Counted from the stretch's first letter, positions 37,178 to 47,466 are shown. The stretch is 64,000 nt of DNA from Aquabacterium olei (GCF_003100395.1 NZ_CP029210.1:3348001-3412000), one strand, 5' to 3'. Numbers and translations: made by a program. The notes: generated by a model from the letters alone, not told the origin.

Positions 37178-38007
37178 TCTCCCCCATGAGCACCTCCACC
37201 ATCGACATTGCCTTCATCGGCGGCGGCAACATGGCCACCGCCATCATCGGCGGCCTGCTGCGCCAGGGCCGCGCCGCCCAGCGCATCCTCGTGATCGATC
37301 CCGTGGCCGAGCAACGCCAGCGTCTGCACGACACCCTCGGCGTGCAGACGGCCGCTGCCGCGGACGCCACCGTGAGCCAGGCGGCCACCATCGTGTGGGC
37401 CGTCAAGCCGCAGCAGTTCAAGGACGCGGCCAGCACCAGCGCCCCGCTGACGCACGGCGCGCTGCACTACAGCGTGATGGCCGGGCTGCGCACCGACGAC
37501 ATGGCACGCCTGCTGGGCACCCCGCGCATCGTGCGGGCCATGCCCAACACCCCGGCGCTGGTGGGCCAGGGCATGACCGGCCTGTTCGCCCGCCCCGAAG
37601 TCAACGCGGCCGAGCGCGCCGCCGTGCAGGCCATGGTGGAGCCGACCGGCCAGCACCTGTGGGTGGACCGCGAGGCCGACCTGGATGCCGTGACGGCACT
37701 GTCGGGCTCGGGCCCGGCCTACGTGTTCTATTTCATCGAGGCCATGATGGCGGCCGCGCAGGACATGGGCCTGAGTGCAGAGCAGGGTCGTCTGCTGGCC
37801 CAGGCCACGTTTGCGGGCGCCACGGCCCTGGCCACCCAGTCGCCGGACAGTCCGGCCGTGCTGCGCGAGCGGGTGACGTCCAAGGGCGGCACGACCTATG
37901 CGGCCCTGACGCACCTGGAGGCCGCTGGGGTGAAGGCGGCCTTCGTGGCCGCCATGCGCGCGGCCCAGCAACGCGCCGGCGAATTGGGCGACGAGTTCGG
38001 CCGCTGA
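37174..38007 (+). CDS. proC: Pyrroline-5-carboxylate reductase
   Basis: 277 residues; the ATG at 37174 overlaps the kinase stop (ATGA) and a second ATG lies four codons later. NADPH-binding FIGGGNMATAIIGGLL, and the family signature AVTALSGSGPAYVFYFIEAM ... SKGGTTYAALTHLEAAGV. ProC makes the final step of proline synthesis. It is a house-keeping gene apparently coupled to the signalling pair only by position. Confidence 0.96.
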   Translation: MISPMSTSTIDIAFIGGGNMATAIIGGLLRQGRAAQRILVIDPVAEQRQRLHDTLGVQTAAAADATVSQAATIVWAVKPQQFKDAASTSAPLTHGALHYSVMAGLRTDDMARLLGTPRIVRAMPNTPALVGQGMTGLFARPEVNAAERAAVQAMVEPTGQHLWVDREADLDAVTALSGSGPAYVFYFIEAMMAAAQDMGLSAEQGRLLAQATFAGATALATQSPDSPAVLRERVTSKGGTTYAALTHLEAAGVKAAFVAAMRAAQQRAGELGDEFGR

Positions 38008-38011
38008 CGCG

Positions 38012-38896
38012 TCAGCCCGGCAGGGCGACGTCGAGCACCACGCCCAGCCACACGCTCATGCCGAGCCAGTGGTTGGCGCGGAAGGCACGGAAGCAGCCCT
38101 CGCGGTCGCGGTGGCGGATGAGCACCACGTGCCACACCGCCTGGGCTGCGGCGGCAACCAGGCCCAGCTGGTAGAACAGCCCCCGGCCGGCCTGCTGGCC
38201 GACCCACCACCAGCAGGCCAGGCACAGCGCGTAGAACAGCGCGATGCCGATCACATCGAAGCGCCCGAGCGTGATGGCCGAGGTGCGCATGCCGATGCGC
38301 AGGTCGTCGTCGCGGTCGACCATGGCGTACTCGGTGTCGTAGGCCAGCACCCAGGCGATGTTGCCCAGCACCAGCCACCACGCCTGCGCGGGCACCTGAT
38401 CCTGCACGGCCGCATAGGCCATCGGGATGCCAAAGCTGAAGGCGATGCCGAGTACGGCCTGCGGCATCGCGAAGAAGCGCTTGGTGAAGGGGTAGAGGAT
38501 GGCCACGCCGAGCGCCCCGAAGGACAGGCCGATCGTGAGTGGGTTGGTGAACAGCACCAGCACGAACGAGATCAGCGCCAGCACCACGCCGACGGCAATC
38601 GCTTCCTGCACCGACAGGCGGCCGCTGGTGATGGGGCGCTGCGCGGTGCGCTTGACGTGCCGGTCGAACTCGCGGTCGGCAATGTCGTTGACGGCACAGC
38701 CGGCGCTGCGCATCAGGAAGGTGCCCAGCGTGAAGATCAGCAGCAGGTCGACCGCAGGCAGGCGGCCCGAGGCCAGCCACAGCGCGGCCAGCACCGGCCA
38801 CAGACACAGCAACCAGCCCTGCGGCCGGTTCCAGCGGATCAGATCGAGGTAGAGCGACCAGCGGTCGCGCAGGGTCAGGACGGGGCTTGTGCTCAC
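38012..38896 (-). CDS. ubiA: 4-hydroxybenzoate polyprenyltransferase
   Basis: 294 residues from the GTG at 38896 ([28 protein letters not shown]). Eight to nine membrane helices; both prenyl-diphosphate/Mg sites are present: NDIADREFD (70-78) and [12 protein letters not shown]. UbiA joins the polyprenyl chain to 4-hydroxybenzoate in ubiquinone synthesis. It converges with proC, with only 4 bp between stops. Confidence 0.95.
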   Translation of the reverse strand: MSTSPVLTLRDRWSLYLDLIRWNRPQGWLLCLWPVLAALWLASGRLPAVDLLLIFTLGTFLMRSAGCAVNDIADREFDRHVKRTAQRPITSGRLSVQEAIAVGVVLALISFVLVLFTNPLTIGLSFGALGVAILYPFTKRFFAMPQAVLGIAFSFGIPMAYAAVQDQVPAQAWWLVLGNIAWVLAYDTEYAMVDRDDDLRIGMRTSAITLGRFDVIGIALFYALCLACWWWVGQQAGRGLFYQLGLVAAAAQAVWHVVLIRHRDREGCFRAFRANHWLGMSVWLGVVLDVALPG

Positions 38897-38966
38897 CCCG
38901 CTATGATAAAGGGCCGGCCCCGGTGAACCCGGTGACCGGCCCAGCTTGGGCGAGTGTGCGACGTGG

Positions 38967-40487
38967 TCAGCGTGCGCTGGTGGCCGCCTGCTGGCTGGCC
39001 GTGGTTTCCCAGCCCCCACCCAGCGAACGGTAGACGGCAATGTGGGCCTGCTGCCGCGCCAGCTGCGCGGTGATCAGGTTCTGCTGCGAGGCAAACAGCG
39101 CGCGCTGGGCGTCCAGCAGATCGAGCTGGCTGGCCACGCCGCTCTCATAGCGCAACGTCGACAGGCGCAGACGGGTGGCCTCGGCCTCGGTCTGGGCGCG
39201 CTGGGCCTGGGCCTGCTCGGTCCAGGTCTGACGTGCCACCAGCGCATCGGCCACATCCTTGAAAGCGGACTGCACGGTGCGGTCGTACTGCGCCAGCGCG
39301 ATGTCGCGGCGGGCCACCGCACTGTTCACGCCGGCTGCGGTGCGGCCCCAGTCCAGCAAGGGCACCGTCACGCCCGGGGCGATCGCGGCGCCCAGCAGGC
39401 CGTCGTTGAACAGGCCCGCCAGCGAGGTGCTCGCCACGCCGAGCGAGGCCGTCAGGCTGATGCGCGGGAAGCGCGCGGCACGGGCGGCGCCCACGTTGGC
39501 GTTGGCCGCCACCAGGTTCTGCTCGGCCTGGACGATGTCGGGGCGCTGCAGCAACACATCCGACGAGAGCCCCACCGGCAGCTCGGCCAGCTCCGGCCAC
39601 AGCGACCGGCTCACGGTCTGAGCCAGTGCATCGGCCTGGGCCGTGGTCTGCCCACCGGCCTGCGCCGCCGGGATGCCGACGTCGACGGGTGGTGGCAGCA
39701 GGTCGGCCGGCGCCGAACGGCCCAGCAGCACTTCCAGTGCGCTCAGATCCTGGGCCCACTGGCGCTGCGCCTGGGCGCGCGTGACACGGGCGGCTTCGAC
39801 CAGCGATTGCGCCGTGCGGAGATCCAGCTCGTTCAGAACGCCGTTGTCGAATTTCAGCTGCTGCAACTTCAGCGAGGACTCGCGCGTGGCCAGCGTCTGT
39901 TCGGCCAGCGCCAGCTGCCAGCGGTCGGCCCACAGCGTGTACCAGGTGCTGGCCACCGAGGCGACCAGGCTGATGTGCGTGGCGCGGCGGGCCGATTCGG
40001 ACGCCATCAATTGGGCACCGGCGGCTTCGCTGAGCGCCCGCACGCGGCCGAACAGATCGAGTTCGAAGGCCGAGATGCTGACGCCGGCCTGCACCGAGTT
40101 GCCATAGGCAAACGGCCGGCTGGTGGCGCGCTGGCGGGCGGCGTTCGCCACGCCATTGACGCTCGGGAAACGGTCGGCATCCTGGATGGCGTAGGCCGCG
40201 CGCAGGGCCTCGATGTTGAGCGCCGCCACGCGCAGATCACGGTTGCCGTCCAGCGCCAGACCGATCAGCTGCTGCAGGCGCGTGTCAGGAAAATAGCGCT
40301 GCCAGGGCAGGTCGGCCACGGCGGTTGCCGGAGCGGCCGCCGGCGCCGAAGCCGTCGCGGCGGCAGGCAGGGTGGCGGGCACGGCCAGCGGCGGGCGCTG
40401 GTACTCGGGTGTCAGCGAACAGCCGGCCAGGGCCAGCACGGCGGCCAGCATCGTGGCCGGCCGCAGGAACAGGGCCTTGTCAGTCAT
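38967..40487 (-). CDS. Outer-membrane efflux lipoprotein of the OprM/NodT family
   Basis: 506 residues. Lipobox LALAGC with Cys23, followed by SLTPEYQRP, the usual start of mature OprM-type channels; two outer membrane efflux protein repeats follow. It forms the trimeric exit duct for the RND pump encoded just upstream. Its start overlaps the pump stop by 8 bp, indicating coupled translation. Confidence 0.93.
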   Translation of the reverse strand: MTDKALFLRPATMLAAVLALAGCSLTPEYQRPPLAVPATLPAAATASAPAAAPATAVADLPWQRYFPDTRLQQLIGLALDGNRDLRVAALNIEALRAAYAIQDADRFPSVNGVANAARQRATSRPFAYGNSVQAGVSISAFELDLFGRVRALSEAAGAQLMASESARRATHISLVASVASTWYTLWADRWQLALAEQTLATRESSLKLQQLKFDNGVLNELDLRTAQSLVEAARVTRAQAQRQWAQDLSALEVLLGRSAPADLLPPPVDVGIPAAQAGGQTTAQADALAQTVSRSLWPELAELPVGLSSDVLLQRPDIVQAEQNLVAANANVGAARAARFPRISLTASLGVASTSLAGLFNDGLLGAAIAPGVTVPLLDWGRTAAGVNSAVARRDIALAQYDRTVQSAFKDVADALVARQTWTEQAQAQRAQTEAEATRLRLSTLRYESGVASQLDLLDAQRALFASQQNLITAQLARQQAHIAVYRSLGGGWETTASQQAATSAR

Positions 40488-43400
40488 GGTCGGTCTCCAC
40501 TTCGGGCTGGGTGGCGCGGGCCGGGAAGAACCGGCGCACCACCACGAAGAACACGGGCACGAAGAACACGGCCAGCACGGTGGCCGCGATCATGCCGCTC
40601 ATCACGCCGGTGCCGATGGCGCGCTGGGCTGCCGCACCGGCGCCGTTGGCCAGCACCAGCGGCATCACCCCGAGGATGAAGGCCAGCGAGGTCATGATGA
40701 TCGGCCGGAACCGCAGGTGACAGGCCTGCAGCGTGGCTTCCATCAGCCCCATGCCCTTCTCCTGGAGCTCCTTGGCGAACTCGATGATCAGGATGGCGTT
40801 CTTCGCGGACAGGCCCATGATGGTGATCAGGCCGACCTTGAAGTAGACGTCGTTGGGCAGGTCGCGCACGTTGGCGCCCAGGAGCGAGCCCAGGATGCCG
40901 AGCGGCACCACGAGCAGCACGGCCAACGGGATGGACCAGCTTTCATACAGCGCAGCCAGGCACAGGAACACGGCCAGCAGCGAGAACGCCAGCAGCAGCG
41001 TGGCCTGCGAGCCCGAGAGCTTTTCCTCGCGCGACAGCCCGGTCCACTCGATGCCGATGCCGGTCGGCAGGCGGGCGGCCATGCGCTCGATCTCGTCCAT
41101 GGCCTGGCCCGTGCTGTAGCCCGGGGCCGCGTCACCGGAAATGCGCATGGCGGGGTAACCGTTGTAGCGCACGGCCTGCATCTGGCCGGTGACCCAGCGC
41201 GTGGTGGCGAACGCCGAGAGCGGCACGTTCTGGCCCTGGCTGTTCAACACGTTGAGCTGCAGGATCTGGTCGGGCTGCATGCGCTTGTCGGCGTCGGCCT
41301 GCACGATCACGCGCTGCATGCGGCTGCGGTTCGGGAAATCGTTGATGTAGCTGGAGCCGAGCGCCGTCGACAGCGTCGTGCTGATCGCATCGACCCCTAC
41401 CCCCAGCGCCAGCGCCTTCTCGCGGTCGATGTCGACCTGCAGCTGCGGTGCGTCTTCCAGGCCCTCGGGCCGCACGCCCGCGAGCATCGGGTTCTGCATC
41501 GCCATGCCGAGCATCTGGTTGCGGGCGGCCAGCAGCGCGTCGTGGCCCACGCCGCCGCGGTCCTGCAGCCGCACGGAGAAACCGGTGCCGTTGCCCAGTT
41601 CGCGGATGGCGGGCGGGTTCAGCGGGAAGATGAAGGCATCGCGGATGCCCATCAGCGCGCCGAAAGCACGACCGGCCAGCGCCTGCGCCGACTGGCCCTC
41701 GCCCTTGCGCTCATCCCAGTCCTTCAGCGTGACGAAGCCCAGGGCCGCGTTCTGGCCGGAGCCCGAGAAGCTGAAGCCCACCACACCCACGATGGACTGC
41801 ACCTCGGGCTGCTTGAGGAAGAACTGCTCCACCTGCGAGATCACGGCCTCGGTGCGGTTGGACGTGGCGCCCGGCGGCAGCTGCACGTTGACGATCAGGT
41901 TGCCCTGGTCTTCGTTGGGCAGGAAGGACGACGGCATGCGCACATACAGCCAGCCCACCACGCCCACGATCACGGCGTAGACGATGAGCACGCGGCCGCC
42001 ACGGCGCACGAGCTTCGCCGCCCAGCTTTCGTAGCCGTGCGTGGTCGACGTGAAGGCGCGGTTGAACCAGCCGAAGAAGCCCTTCTTTTCGTGGTGACCG
42101 TGCGGCACGGGCTTGAGCAGCGTGGCGCACAGCGCCGGCGTCAGCGACAGGGCCAGGAAGGCCGAGAACAGCATCGAGGCCACCATCGACAGCGAGAACT
42201 GGCGATAGATGTTGCCCACCGAGCCGGCAAAGAAGGCCATCGGAATGAACACCGACACCAGCACCACGGTGATGCCGATGATGGCGCCGCTGATCTGGCT
42301 CATGGCCTTGCGCGTGGCCTGCACGGGGCTCAGCCCCTCCTGCACCATCAGGCGCTCGACGTTCTCCACCACCACGATGGCGTCGTCCACCAGGATGCCG
42401 ATGGCCAGCACCATGCCGAACATCGTCAGCACGTTGATCGAGAAGCCCAGCGTCAGCATGACGCCGAAGGTGCCCAGCAGGGCCACGGGCACCACCAGCG
42501 TCGGGATCAGCGTGTAGCGGATGTTCTGCAGGAACAGGAACATCACGATGAACACCAGCACGACGGCCTCGATCAGGGTCTCGACGACCTGGCTGATCGA
42601 CAGCTGCACGAAGCCCGATGTGTCGTACGGCACGCTGAAGTCCATGCCTTGCGGGAAGAACTTCTTGAGCTCGCCCAGACGGACCTTGACCGCTTCGGCC
42701 GCCGCCAGCGCATTGCCGGTGGGCGACAGCTGGATGCCCATGCCCGTGGCCGGCTTGCCGTTCAGGCGGGCGTAGGTGCCGTAGGTCTGGGCGCCCAGCT
42801 CGATGCGGGCCACGTCGCGCAGGCGCACGGTCGAGCCATCGGCCTTGGCGCGCAGCACGATGTCGCCAAACTGCTTCTCGTTGACCAGCTGGCCATTGAC
42901 CACCACGGTGGCCGAGATGGTCTGCTCGCCGATGTTGGGGCGGTCGCCGATGCCACCGGCGGGCACCAGCGCGTTCTGCGCGCGGATGGCTGCGTTGACG
43001 TCGGCCATCGACAGGCCGTAGGCCACCAGCCTGGTGGGGTCGACCCAGATGCGCATGGCGCGCTCGGTGCCGAACAGCTGCACCTGACCAATGCCGGGCA
43101 CACGCTGCAGCTCGGGCACGATGTTGCGGGCGGCGTAGTCGCCCAGCGCGATCGGGTCATAGGCCGGGTTGCTGGACGACAGCATCACGAACATCAGGAA
43201 GTTGTTGCGTGACTTGTCGACCCGCACGCCCTGCTGCGTGACCGCAGACGGCAGCCGCGGTGTGGCGCGAGACAGGCGGTTCTGCACCTCCACCTGGGCC
43301 AGCTCGATGTTGGTGCCCGTTTCGAAGGTGACAGTGATCTGGCCGGTGCCGTTGGCCTGGCTGACCGACTCCATGTAGGCCAGACCGGGCGCGCCGTTGA

Positions 43401-43605
43401 GCTCCTGCTCGATGACGCTGATGACGGTTTCATCCAGCGTCTGTGCGGAAGCGCCCGGGTAGGTCGCGTTGATGACGATGGCCGGGGGGGCGACCGTCGG
43501 GTACTGGGAGATCGGCAGCTGCGTGATCGCCACGCCGCCGAAGACCAGGATGAACAGGGCGATCACCCACGCAAAGATGGGCCGCTCGATGAAGAAACGT
43601 GACAT
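40480..43605 (-). CDS. RND multidrug efflux pump, AcrB/MexB type
   Basis: 1041 residues from the ATG at 43605 (MSRFFIERPIFAWVIALFILVFGG), the hydrophobe/amphiphile efflux family start. Twelve membrane helices and two large periplasmic loops; the proton-relay pair DD is in GILVDDAIVVVENVER in helix 4. Pumps of this group export antibiotics, dyes, solvents and bile salts in exchange for protons. It starts 13 bp after the adaptor gene. The substrate range is not deducible. Confidence 0.96.
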   Translation of the reverse strand: MSRFFIERPIFAWVIALFILVFGGVAITQLPISQYPTVAPPAIVINATYPGASAQTLDETVISVIEQELNGAPGLAYMESVSQANGTGQITVTFETGTNIELAQVEVQNRLSRATPRLPSAVTQQGVRVDKSRNNFLMFVMLSSSNPAYDPIALGDYAARNIVPELQRVPGIGQVQLFGTERAMRIWVDPTRLVAYGLSMADVNAAIRAQNALVPAGGIGDRPNIGEQTISATVVVNGQLVNEKQFGDIVLRAKADGSTVRLRDVARIELGAQTYGTYARLNGKPATGMGIQLSPTGNALAAAEAVKVRLGELKKFFPQGMDFSVPYDTSGFVQLSISQVVETLIEAVVLVFIVMFLFLQNIRYTLIPTLVVPVALLGTFGVMLTLGFSINVLTMFGMVLAIGILVDDAIVVVENVERLMVQEGLSPVQATRKAMSQISGAIIGITVVLVSVFIPMAFFAGSVGNIYRQFSLSMVASMLFSAFLALSLTPALCATLLKPVPHGHHEKKGFFGWFNRAFTSTTHGYESWAAKLVRRGGRVLIVYAVIVGVVGWLYVRMPSSFLPNEDQGNLIVNVQLPPGATSNRTEAVISQVEQFFLKQPEVQSIVGVVGFSFSGSGQNAALGFVTLKDWDERKGEGQSAQALAGRAFGALMGIRDAFIFPLNPPAIRELGNGTGFSVRLQDRGGVGHDALLAARNQMLGMAMQNPMLAGVRPEGLEDAPQLQVDIDREKALALGVGVDAISTTLSTALGSSYINDFPNRSRMQRVIVQADADKRMQPDQILQLNVLNSQGQNVPLSAFATTRWVTGQMQAVRYNGYPAMRISGDAAPGYSTGQAMDEIERMAARLPTGIGIEWTGLSREEKLSGSQATLLLAFSLLAVFLCLAALYESWSIPLAVLLVVPLGILGSLLGANVRDLPNDVYFKVGLITIMGLSAKNAILIIEFAKELQEKGMGLMEATLQACHLRFRPIIMTSLAFILGVMPLVLANGAGAAAQRAIGTGVMSGMIAATVLAVFFVPVFFVVVRRFFPARATQPEVETDHD

Positions 43606-43618
43606 GCGCGACCGCCTT

Positions 43619-44872
43619 TCACTGGGCGGCCGAAGCCGACGACGCCGGGGCCGAAGCAGCGGTCGGCGCCGAGGCACCCAGCGGCGCCCAGGGCACCGGC
43701 TGGAGCGGCGACGCCGGGCTCATCATCATCTTCTGGAAGCCGTCGACCACCACCTGGTCGCCTTCCTTCAGACCGCCGAGCACCACCCAGTTGGTTCCGG
43801 TGGCACCGCCCAGCTTGACCGGCCGGCGGCCAGCCTTGTTGCCGCCCTCGACCACGGTGACGAAGTCCCCCTGGGCGGTGCGCGTCACGGCCTGTTGGGG
43901 CAGCAGCACGCCGCCACCCACCTGGGCCTGCTCCAGCCGCACGCGCACGTACATGCCGGGCAGCAGCTCGGCCTTCGGGTTGGGCAGCTCGGCGCGCAGC
44001 GTGACCTGGCCCGAGGCGGCGTCCACCGTCAGGTCGGCAAACAGCAGGCGCCCGGCGACCGGATACTCACGCCCGTCGTCCAGCACGACCTTCACGCGTG
44101 CGGCGTTCTCGCCGGCGCGCTGCAGCTGACCGGCGGCCAGGGCCTGGCGCAGGCGCATCACCTCGTTGGCCGACTGCGTGAAGTTCACGTACAGCGGGTT
44201 GATCTGCTGCACCACGGCCAGCTGGGTGACCTCGCCCTGCCCCACCAGCGCACCCTCGGTCACCAGCGCGCGGCCCACGCGGCCGGCAATCGGCGAGGTC
44301 ACCGCGGCATAGCCGAGGTTGAGCTGGGCGGTCGCCACGGCGGCCTTGGCGGCGGCCACGTCGGCCTGCGCCTGGCGCTGCGCCACCTGGGCATTCAGGA
44401 ACTCCTGGGGGCTGATGGCCTTGGCGGCCTGCAGCGGCTGGTAGCGCTCGACCAGGGCCGTGGCCTGCGCCAGGTTGGCTTCGGCCTTGGCCTGTGTGGC
44501 CTGGGCGCTCTGCAGCGCGGCCTGGTAGGGGGCCGGATCAATCTGGAAGAGGGGCTGGCCGGCACGCACGTCGCTGCCTTCCGTGAACAGCCGCTTCTGC
44601 AGGATGCCGGCCGCGCGCGCCCGAACCTGGGCGACGCGGGAAGCTTCAAGGCGGCCAGGCAGTTCGGCCATGACCGGGACGGAGCCAGGCTTCACGGTCA
44701 CGACACCCACGGGCACCGGGGGCGGCGCCGCACCCGCACCGGCCGCCGGCGCACCGGCGCCCTTGGACTTGTCGTCACCGCCACAGGCGGTCAGGATGAG
44801 GGCGGCCAGCGCACACACGGCCAGCTGGGCGGAAAACCGCGTCGGGAGCGTCGGGAAGGAGGGGGAGACCAT
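43619..44872 (-). CDS. Periplasmic adaptor (membrane fusion) lipoprotein, AcrA/MexA type
   Basis: 417 residues from the ATG at 44872. Lipobox LILTAC with Cys30; then a Gly/Ala/Pro linker, lipoyl and alpha-hairpin domains (VRARAAGILQKRLFTEGSDVRAGQPLFQIDP) and a beta-barrel domain. It bridges the RND pump to the outer-membrane duct. First gene of the pump operon, 128 bp from the divergent repressor gene; a palindromic operator covers the promoter. Confidence 0.95.
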   Translation of the reverse strand: MVSPSFPTLPTRFSAQLAVCALAALILTACGGDDKSKGAGAPAAGAGAAPPPVPVGVVTVKPGSVPVMAELPGRLEASRVAQVRARAAGILQKRLFTEGSDVRAGQPLFQIDPAPYQAALQSAQATQAKAEANLAQATALVERYQPLQAAKAISPQEFLNAQVAQRQAQADVAAAKAAVATAQLNLGYAAVTSPIAGRVGRALVTEGALVGQGEVTQLAVVQQINPLYVNFTQSANEVMRLRQALAAGQLQRAGENAARVKVVLDDGREYPVAGRLLFADLTVDAASGQVTLRAELPNPKAELLPGMYVRVRLEQAQVGGGVLLPQQAVTRTAQGDFVTVVEGGNKAGRRPVKLGGATGTNWVVLGGLKEGDQVVVDGFQKMMMSPASPLQPVPWAPLGASAPTAASAPASSASAAQ

Positions 44873-44923
44873 AAGGGACACCTCGGATTTGAATTCTTGC
44901 CTGGTCAATTAACCATGGCACTA

Positions 44924-44947
44924 TACATACATTCACGCACGTATGCA
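44924..44947. promoter_or_regulatory. AcrR-type operator over the pump promoter
   Basis: A 24-bp imperfect inverted repeat with outer arms TACATAC and GTATGCA. By eye, 18 of 24 positions match the recalled E. coli AcrR operator (arms TACATACATT / ATGTATGTA). It overlaps the only visible -10 for the adaptor gene on the minus strand (TATAGT, about 44922-44927), so repressor binding should block pump transcription. Confidence 0.65.
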
Positions 44948-45000
44948 GCGGGATCGGAGACAATTCCCCATGGCCGCCGACGGTCTTTTCCGAAATTCAC

Positions 45001-45630
45001 ATGCGACGCACCAAGGCTGACGCCCTTCAGACCCGCGAATCCCTGCTCGACGCCGCCGAAACCCTGTTCGCGCAGCAGGGTGTGTCGCGCACGTCGCTCC
45101 AGGACATCGCCCGCGCCGCGGGTTGCACGCGCGGGGCCATCTACTGGCACTTCAAGGACAAGGCCGACCTCTTCAACGCGATGATGGCGCGCACCACGCT
45201 GCCGATGGAGGACGGGCTTGCCCAACTCGACGCACCGGGCCGCACCGATCCGCTGGCCGACGTCCTGCAGTCTTCGATGAATGTGTTTCACCAGATCGTG
45301 CACGACCCTCGAACCCGAAGGGTCTTCGACATTGCGACGCTGAAGATCGAACTGGTGGCCGAGCTGGACGGCGTGCGGCGCCGTCACATCGAGGTGCAGG
45401 AAAACTGCGCGCAGCACATCGGCCACTGCCTGACGCGTGCCCAGGCGGCGGGGCGGGTGCGCCCCGACCTCGACCCGGCCATGCTGACGCTCACCCTGCT
45501 GGCCATCGTCAACGGCCTGATCCAGAACTGGATGCTCGAGCCCGGTCGGTTCGACCTGTGCGAGACCGGCCGCAGCAGCCTGACGCTGTTCCTGGACGGC
45601 ATCCGGCCGCAGGCGGGCGTGGCACGCTGA
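45001..45630 (+). CDS. acrR: TetR-family repressor of the pump, AcrR-like
   Basis: 209 residues. Residues 10-55 form the TetR helix-turn-helix (LFAQQGVSRTSLQDIARAAGCTRGAIYWHFKDKADLF), very close to AcrR/TtgR. The C-terminal domain (about 80-209) should bind hydrophobic drugs. Divergent from the pump genes, with a matching operator between. The family loses DNA binding upon drug binding. Confidence 0.92.
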   Translation: MRRTKADALQTRESLLDAAETLFAQQGVSRTSLQDIARAAGCTRGAIYWHFKDKADLFNAMMARTTLPMEDGLAQLDAPGRTDPLADVLQSSMNVFHQIVHDPRTRRVFDIATLKIELVAELDGVRRRHIEVQENCAQHIGHCLTRAQAAGRVRPDLDPAMLTLTLLAIVNGLIQNWMLEPGRFDLCETGRSSLTLFLDGIRPQAGVAR

Positions 45631-45654
45631 GCGTCGCACGCCGCCGGGCCCGGT

Positions 45655-46323
45655 TCAGCCCACGGAGCGCAGCACGAGACCGTCGGTGGTCTCGTCCAGG
45701 CCGTCCTCGTCGAGATGGCGGTCGTCCGCCCAGCCCACCAGACTGAACCCCTCCGGCGAATACAGCAGGCGGTTGATGCTGGCGTTCGTGACCTTCCAGC
45801 TGCGCGGGGCTTCGATCGCGACCCGGTTGGCCGCGCGGTAGAAGCAATCGAGCACGCCCCCGTGCGCAATCAGGGCAATGGTCTGCCCGGGGTGCAGCGC
45901 GGCCAGCCGGGCGGCGGCGCCCACGGTGCGGTCGTAGAAGGCCTGCAGCGTTTCGCCCCCCGCCGGGCCGTAGCCGGGCTCACGGGCGCGCCAGCGGCGC
46001 ATGTCTTCCGGGTGGTGTTCGGCCACCTCGGCCTGCGTCCGCCCTTCCAGGCAGCCAAAGTGGCGTTCGCGCAAGGCCGGATCCACGTGCAACGGCAGCC
46101 CGGCGTGGCGGGCGATGGCGGCCGCCGTGTCGCGGGCGCGCTGCAGGTCGCTGCTGTAGATGGCGTGAATGCCCTCGTCGGCCAGCGCCTGACCCACACG
46201 CTCGGCCTGCCACCGGCCCCGCGCGTTCAGCGGGATGTCGGTGTGGCCCTGGATGCGGGTTTCGGTATTCCAGTCGGTTTCGCCATGGCGAACGACCACC
46301 AGTCGGGTGAGGTTGTCGGGCAT
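45655..46323 (-). CDS. Histidine phosphatase family protein (phosphoglycerate mutase-like)
   Basis: 222 residues from the ATG at 46323. Catalytic RHG motif in VVVRHGETDWN (His13), second His in LIAHGGVLD, and SSDLQRARDTAAAIA. These enzymes use a phospho-histidine to dephosphorylate small substrates; members of this type are often annotated as phosphoglycerate mutase or alpha-ribazole phosphatase. No cobalamin genes are near, so specificity is open. Confidence 0.88.
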   Translation of the reverse strand: MPDNLTRLVVVRHGETDWNTETRIQGHTDIPLNARGRWQAERVGQALADEGIHAIYSSDLQRARDTAAAIARHAGLPLHVDPALRERHFGCLEGRTQAEVAEHHPEDMRRWRAREPGYGPAGGETLQAFYDRTVGAAARLAALHPGQTIALIAHGGVLDCFYRAANRVAIEAPRSWKVTNASINRLLYSPEGFSLVGWADDRHLDEDGLDETTDGLVLRSVG

Positions 46324-46398
46324 CGCGTCATCATGCCTCAGCATGCGGCAGCGCACCATGCCGCATCCGCATGTCCCTGCCTCCCCGCAGGCACAGCG

Positions 46399-46713
46399 TC
46401 AGACGCCCCAGACGATGGGCTTGCCTTCGGCCTGCGCCTGCTCGACCATGCGCACGAGCGGTGCGGCGCGCTGGTGCAGCGACACGGGCTGGTCGGCAAA
46501 CGGCAGCTCGATCGGCTCGTTGGTTTCCGGGTTGACCGGCGGCGGCGGCACGAAGGCCGGGGCGCCGCGCAGTGCTTCGAGCACGCGCGGCATGTCGGCC
46601 ACCTCGATGATGCCGGGCTCGGCGGCGCTCTTGCCGACCAGCTTGAGCAGCGCCTCGGCGGTGGACTGCAGCATCACCAGGTTGTCTGTGGCCTGGGACT
46701 TGAAAGTGAACAT
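46399..46713 (-). CDS. DUF1840 protein of unknown function
   Basis: 104 residues: MFTFKSQATDNLVMLQSTAEALLKLVGKS, a conserved acidic/proline middle, and a C-terminal PFADQPVSLHQRAAPLVRMVEQAQ. Matches the DUF1840 family, which is small and largely restricted to beta-proteobacteria. No signal peptide or membrane helix. It lies between the histidine phosphatase and the divergent YqiA-type esterase; no function can be assigned. Confidence 0.85.
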   Translation of the reverse strand: MFTFKSQATDNLVMLQSTAEALLKLVGKSAAEPGIIEVADMPRVLEALRGAPAFVPPPPVNPETNEPIELPFADQPVSLHQRAAPLVRMVEQAQAEGKPIVWGV

Positions 46714-46779
46714 GCGGGCTCCCCTCGAACGGATTCGAAACGATTATGGCGCCGGCCCCGGGCGGCATACTCTGAACCC

Positions 46780-47394
46780 ATGGTCGCCTCTCCCACTTCT
46801 TCGCCCACGCACCTGCTGTACCTGCACGGCTTTCGCTCCTCGCCCGGCTCGTTCAAGGCTCGGATGCTGGCGGCGGCCCTCGATGCGCGCCGGTCGGCGG
46901 GGCACCCCACGCCGGTGTGGGCGTGTCCGCAACTGCCGCCCTCGCCCGCCCAGGCCTGGGCCGACATTGCGGCGCTGACGGCCGACTGGCCGCGCGACAC
47001 GATGGCCGTGGTCGGCTCGTCCTTGGGCGGCTTCTACGCGGCCGTCACGGCCGAGCGTCTGGGCTGCCGCGCAGCCTTCATCAACCCGGCCGTGGCGCCT
47101 GACCGCGATCTGGCCCGCTACATCGGCGAGCAGACGGCCTTCCACAACCCGGCCGACCGCTTCTTCTTCCGCCCTGAATTCATCGGAGAGCTGCAGGCGC
47201 TGTCGCCCTGGCCCCTGACGCACCCCGAGCACCACTGGGCGCTGGTGGCCCAGGGCGACGAGGTGCTGGACTGGCGGGAAATGGTGGCCCAACTGCAGGG
47301 CACCGCCCTGACCGTGCTGCCCGGCAGCGACCACGCCGTGAGCGACTTTGCCGACCACCTGCCCGCCCTGATGCACTGGCTGGGCCTGGACTGA
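46780..47394 (+). CDS. YqiA-type alpha/beta-hydrolase (esterase)
   Basis: 204 residues from the ATG at 46780. Begins LLYLHGFRSSPGSFKA, nucleophile Ser81 in GSSLGG, acid around Asp160 (AQGDEVLD) and His185 (GSDHAVSDF). The YqiA family is small soluble esterases of unknown natural substrate. It precedes rnb on the same strand with a 72-bp gap. Confidence 0.88.
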   Translation: MVASPTSSPTHLLYLHGFRSSPGSFKARMLAAALDARRSAGHPTPVWACPQLPPSPAQAWADIAALTADWPRDTMAVVGSSLGGFYAAVTAERLGCRAAFINPAVAPDRDLARYIGEQTAFHNPADRFFFRPEFIGELQALSPWPLTHPEHHWALVAQGDEVLDWREMVAQLQGTALTVLPGSDHAVSDFADHLPALMHWLGLD

Positions 47395-47466
47395 ACCCCG
47401 GCTGCCGGGCCACGGCAGCAAAATGGGACAATCGCGCTTTGCCCGCTCACCCGAGAACCCCGCCGC

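Noticed and set aside
40372..43212. A 946-codon plus-strand open frame opposite the RND pump
   Set aside because: The opposite strand encodes an unmistakable AcrB-type protein; the antisense frame is a codon-bias artefact.
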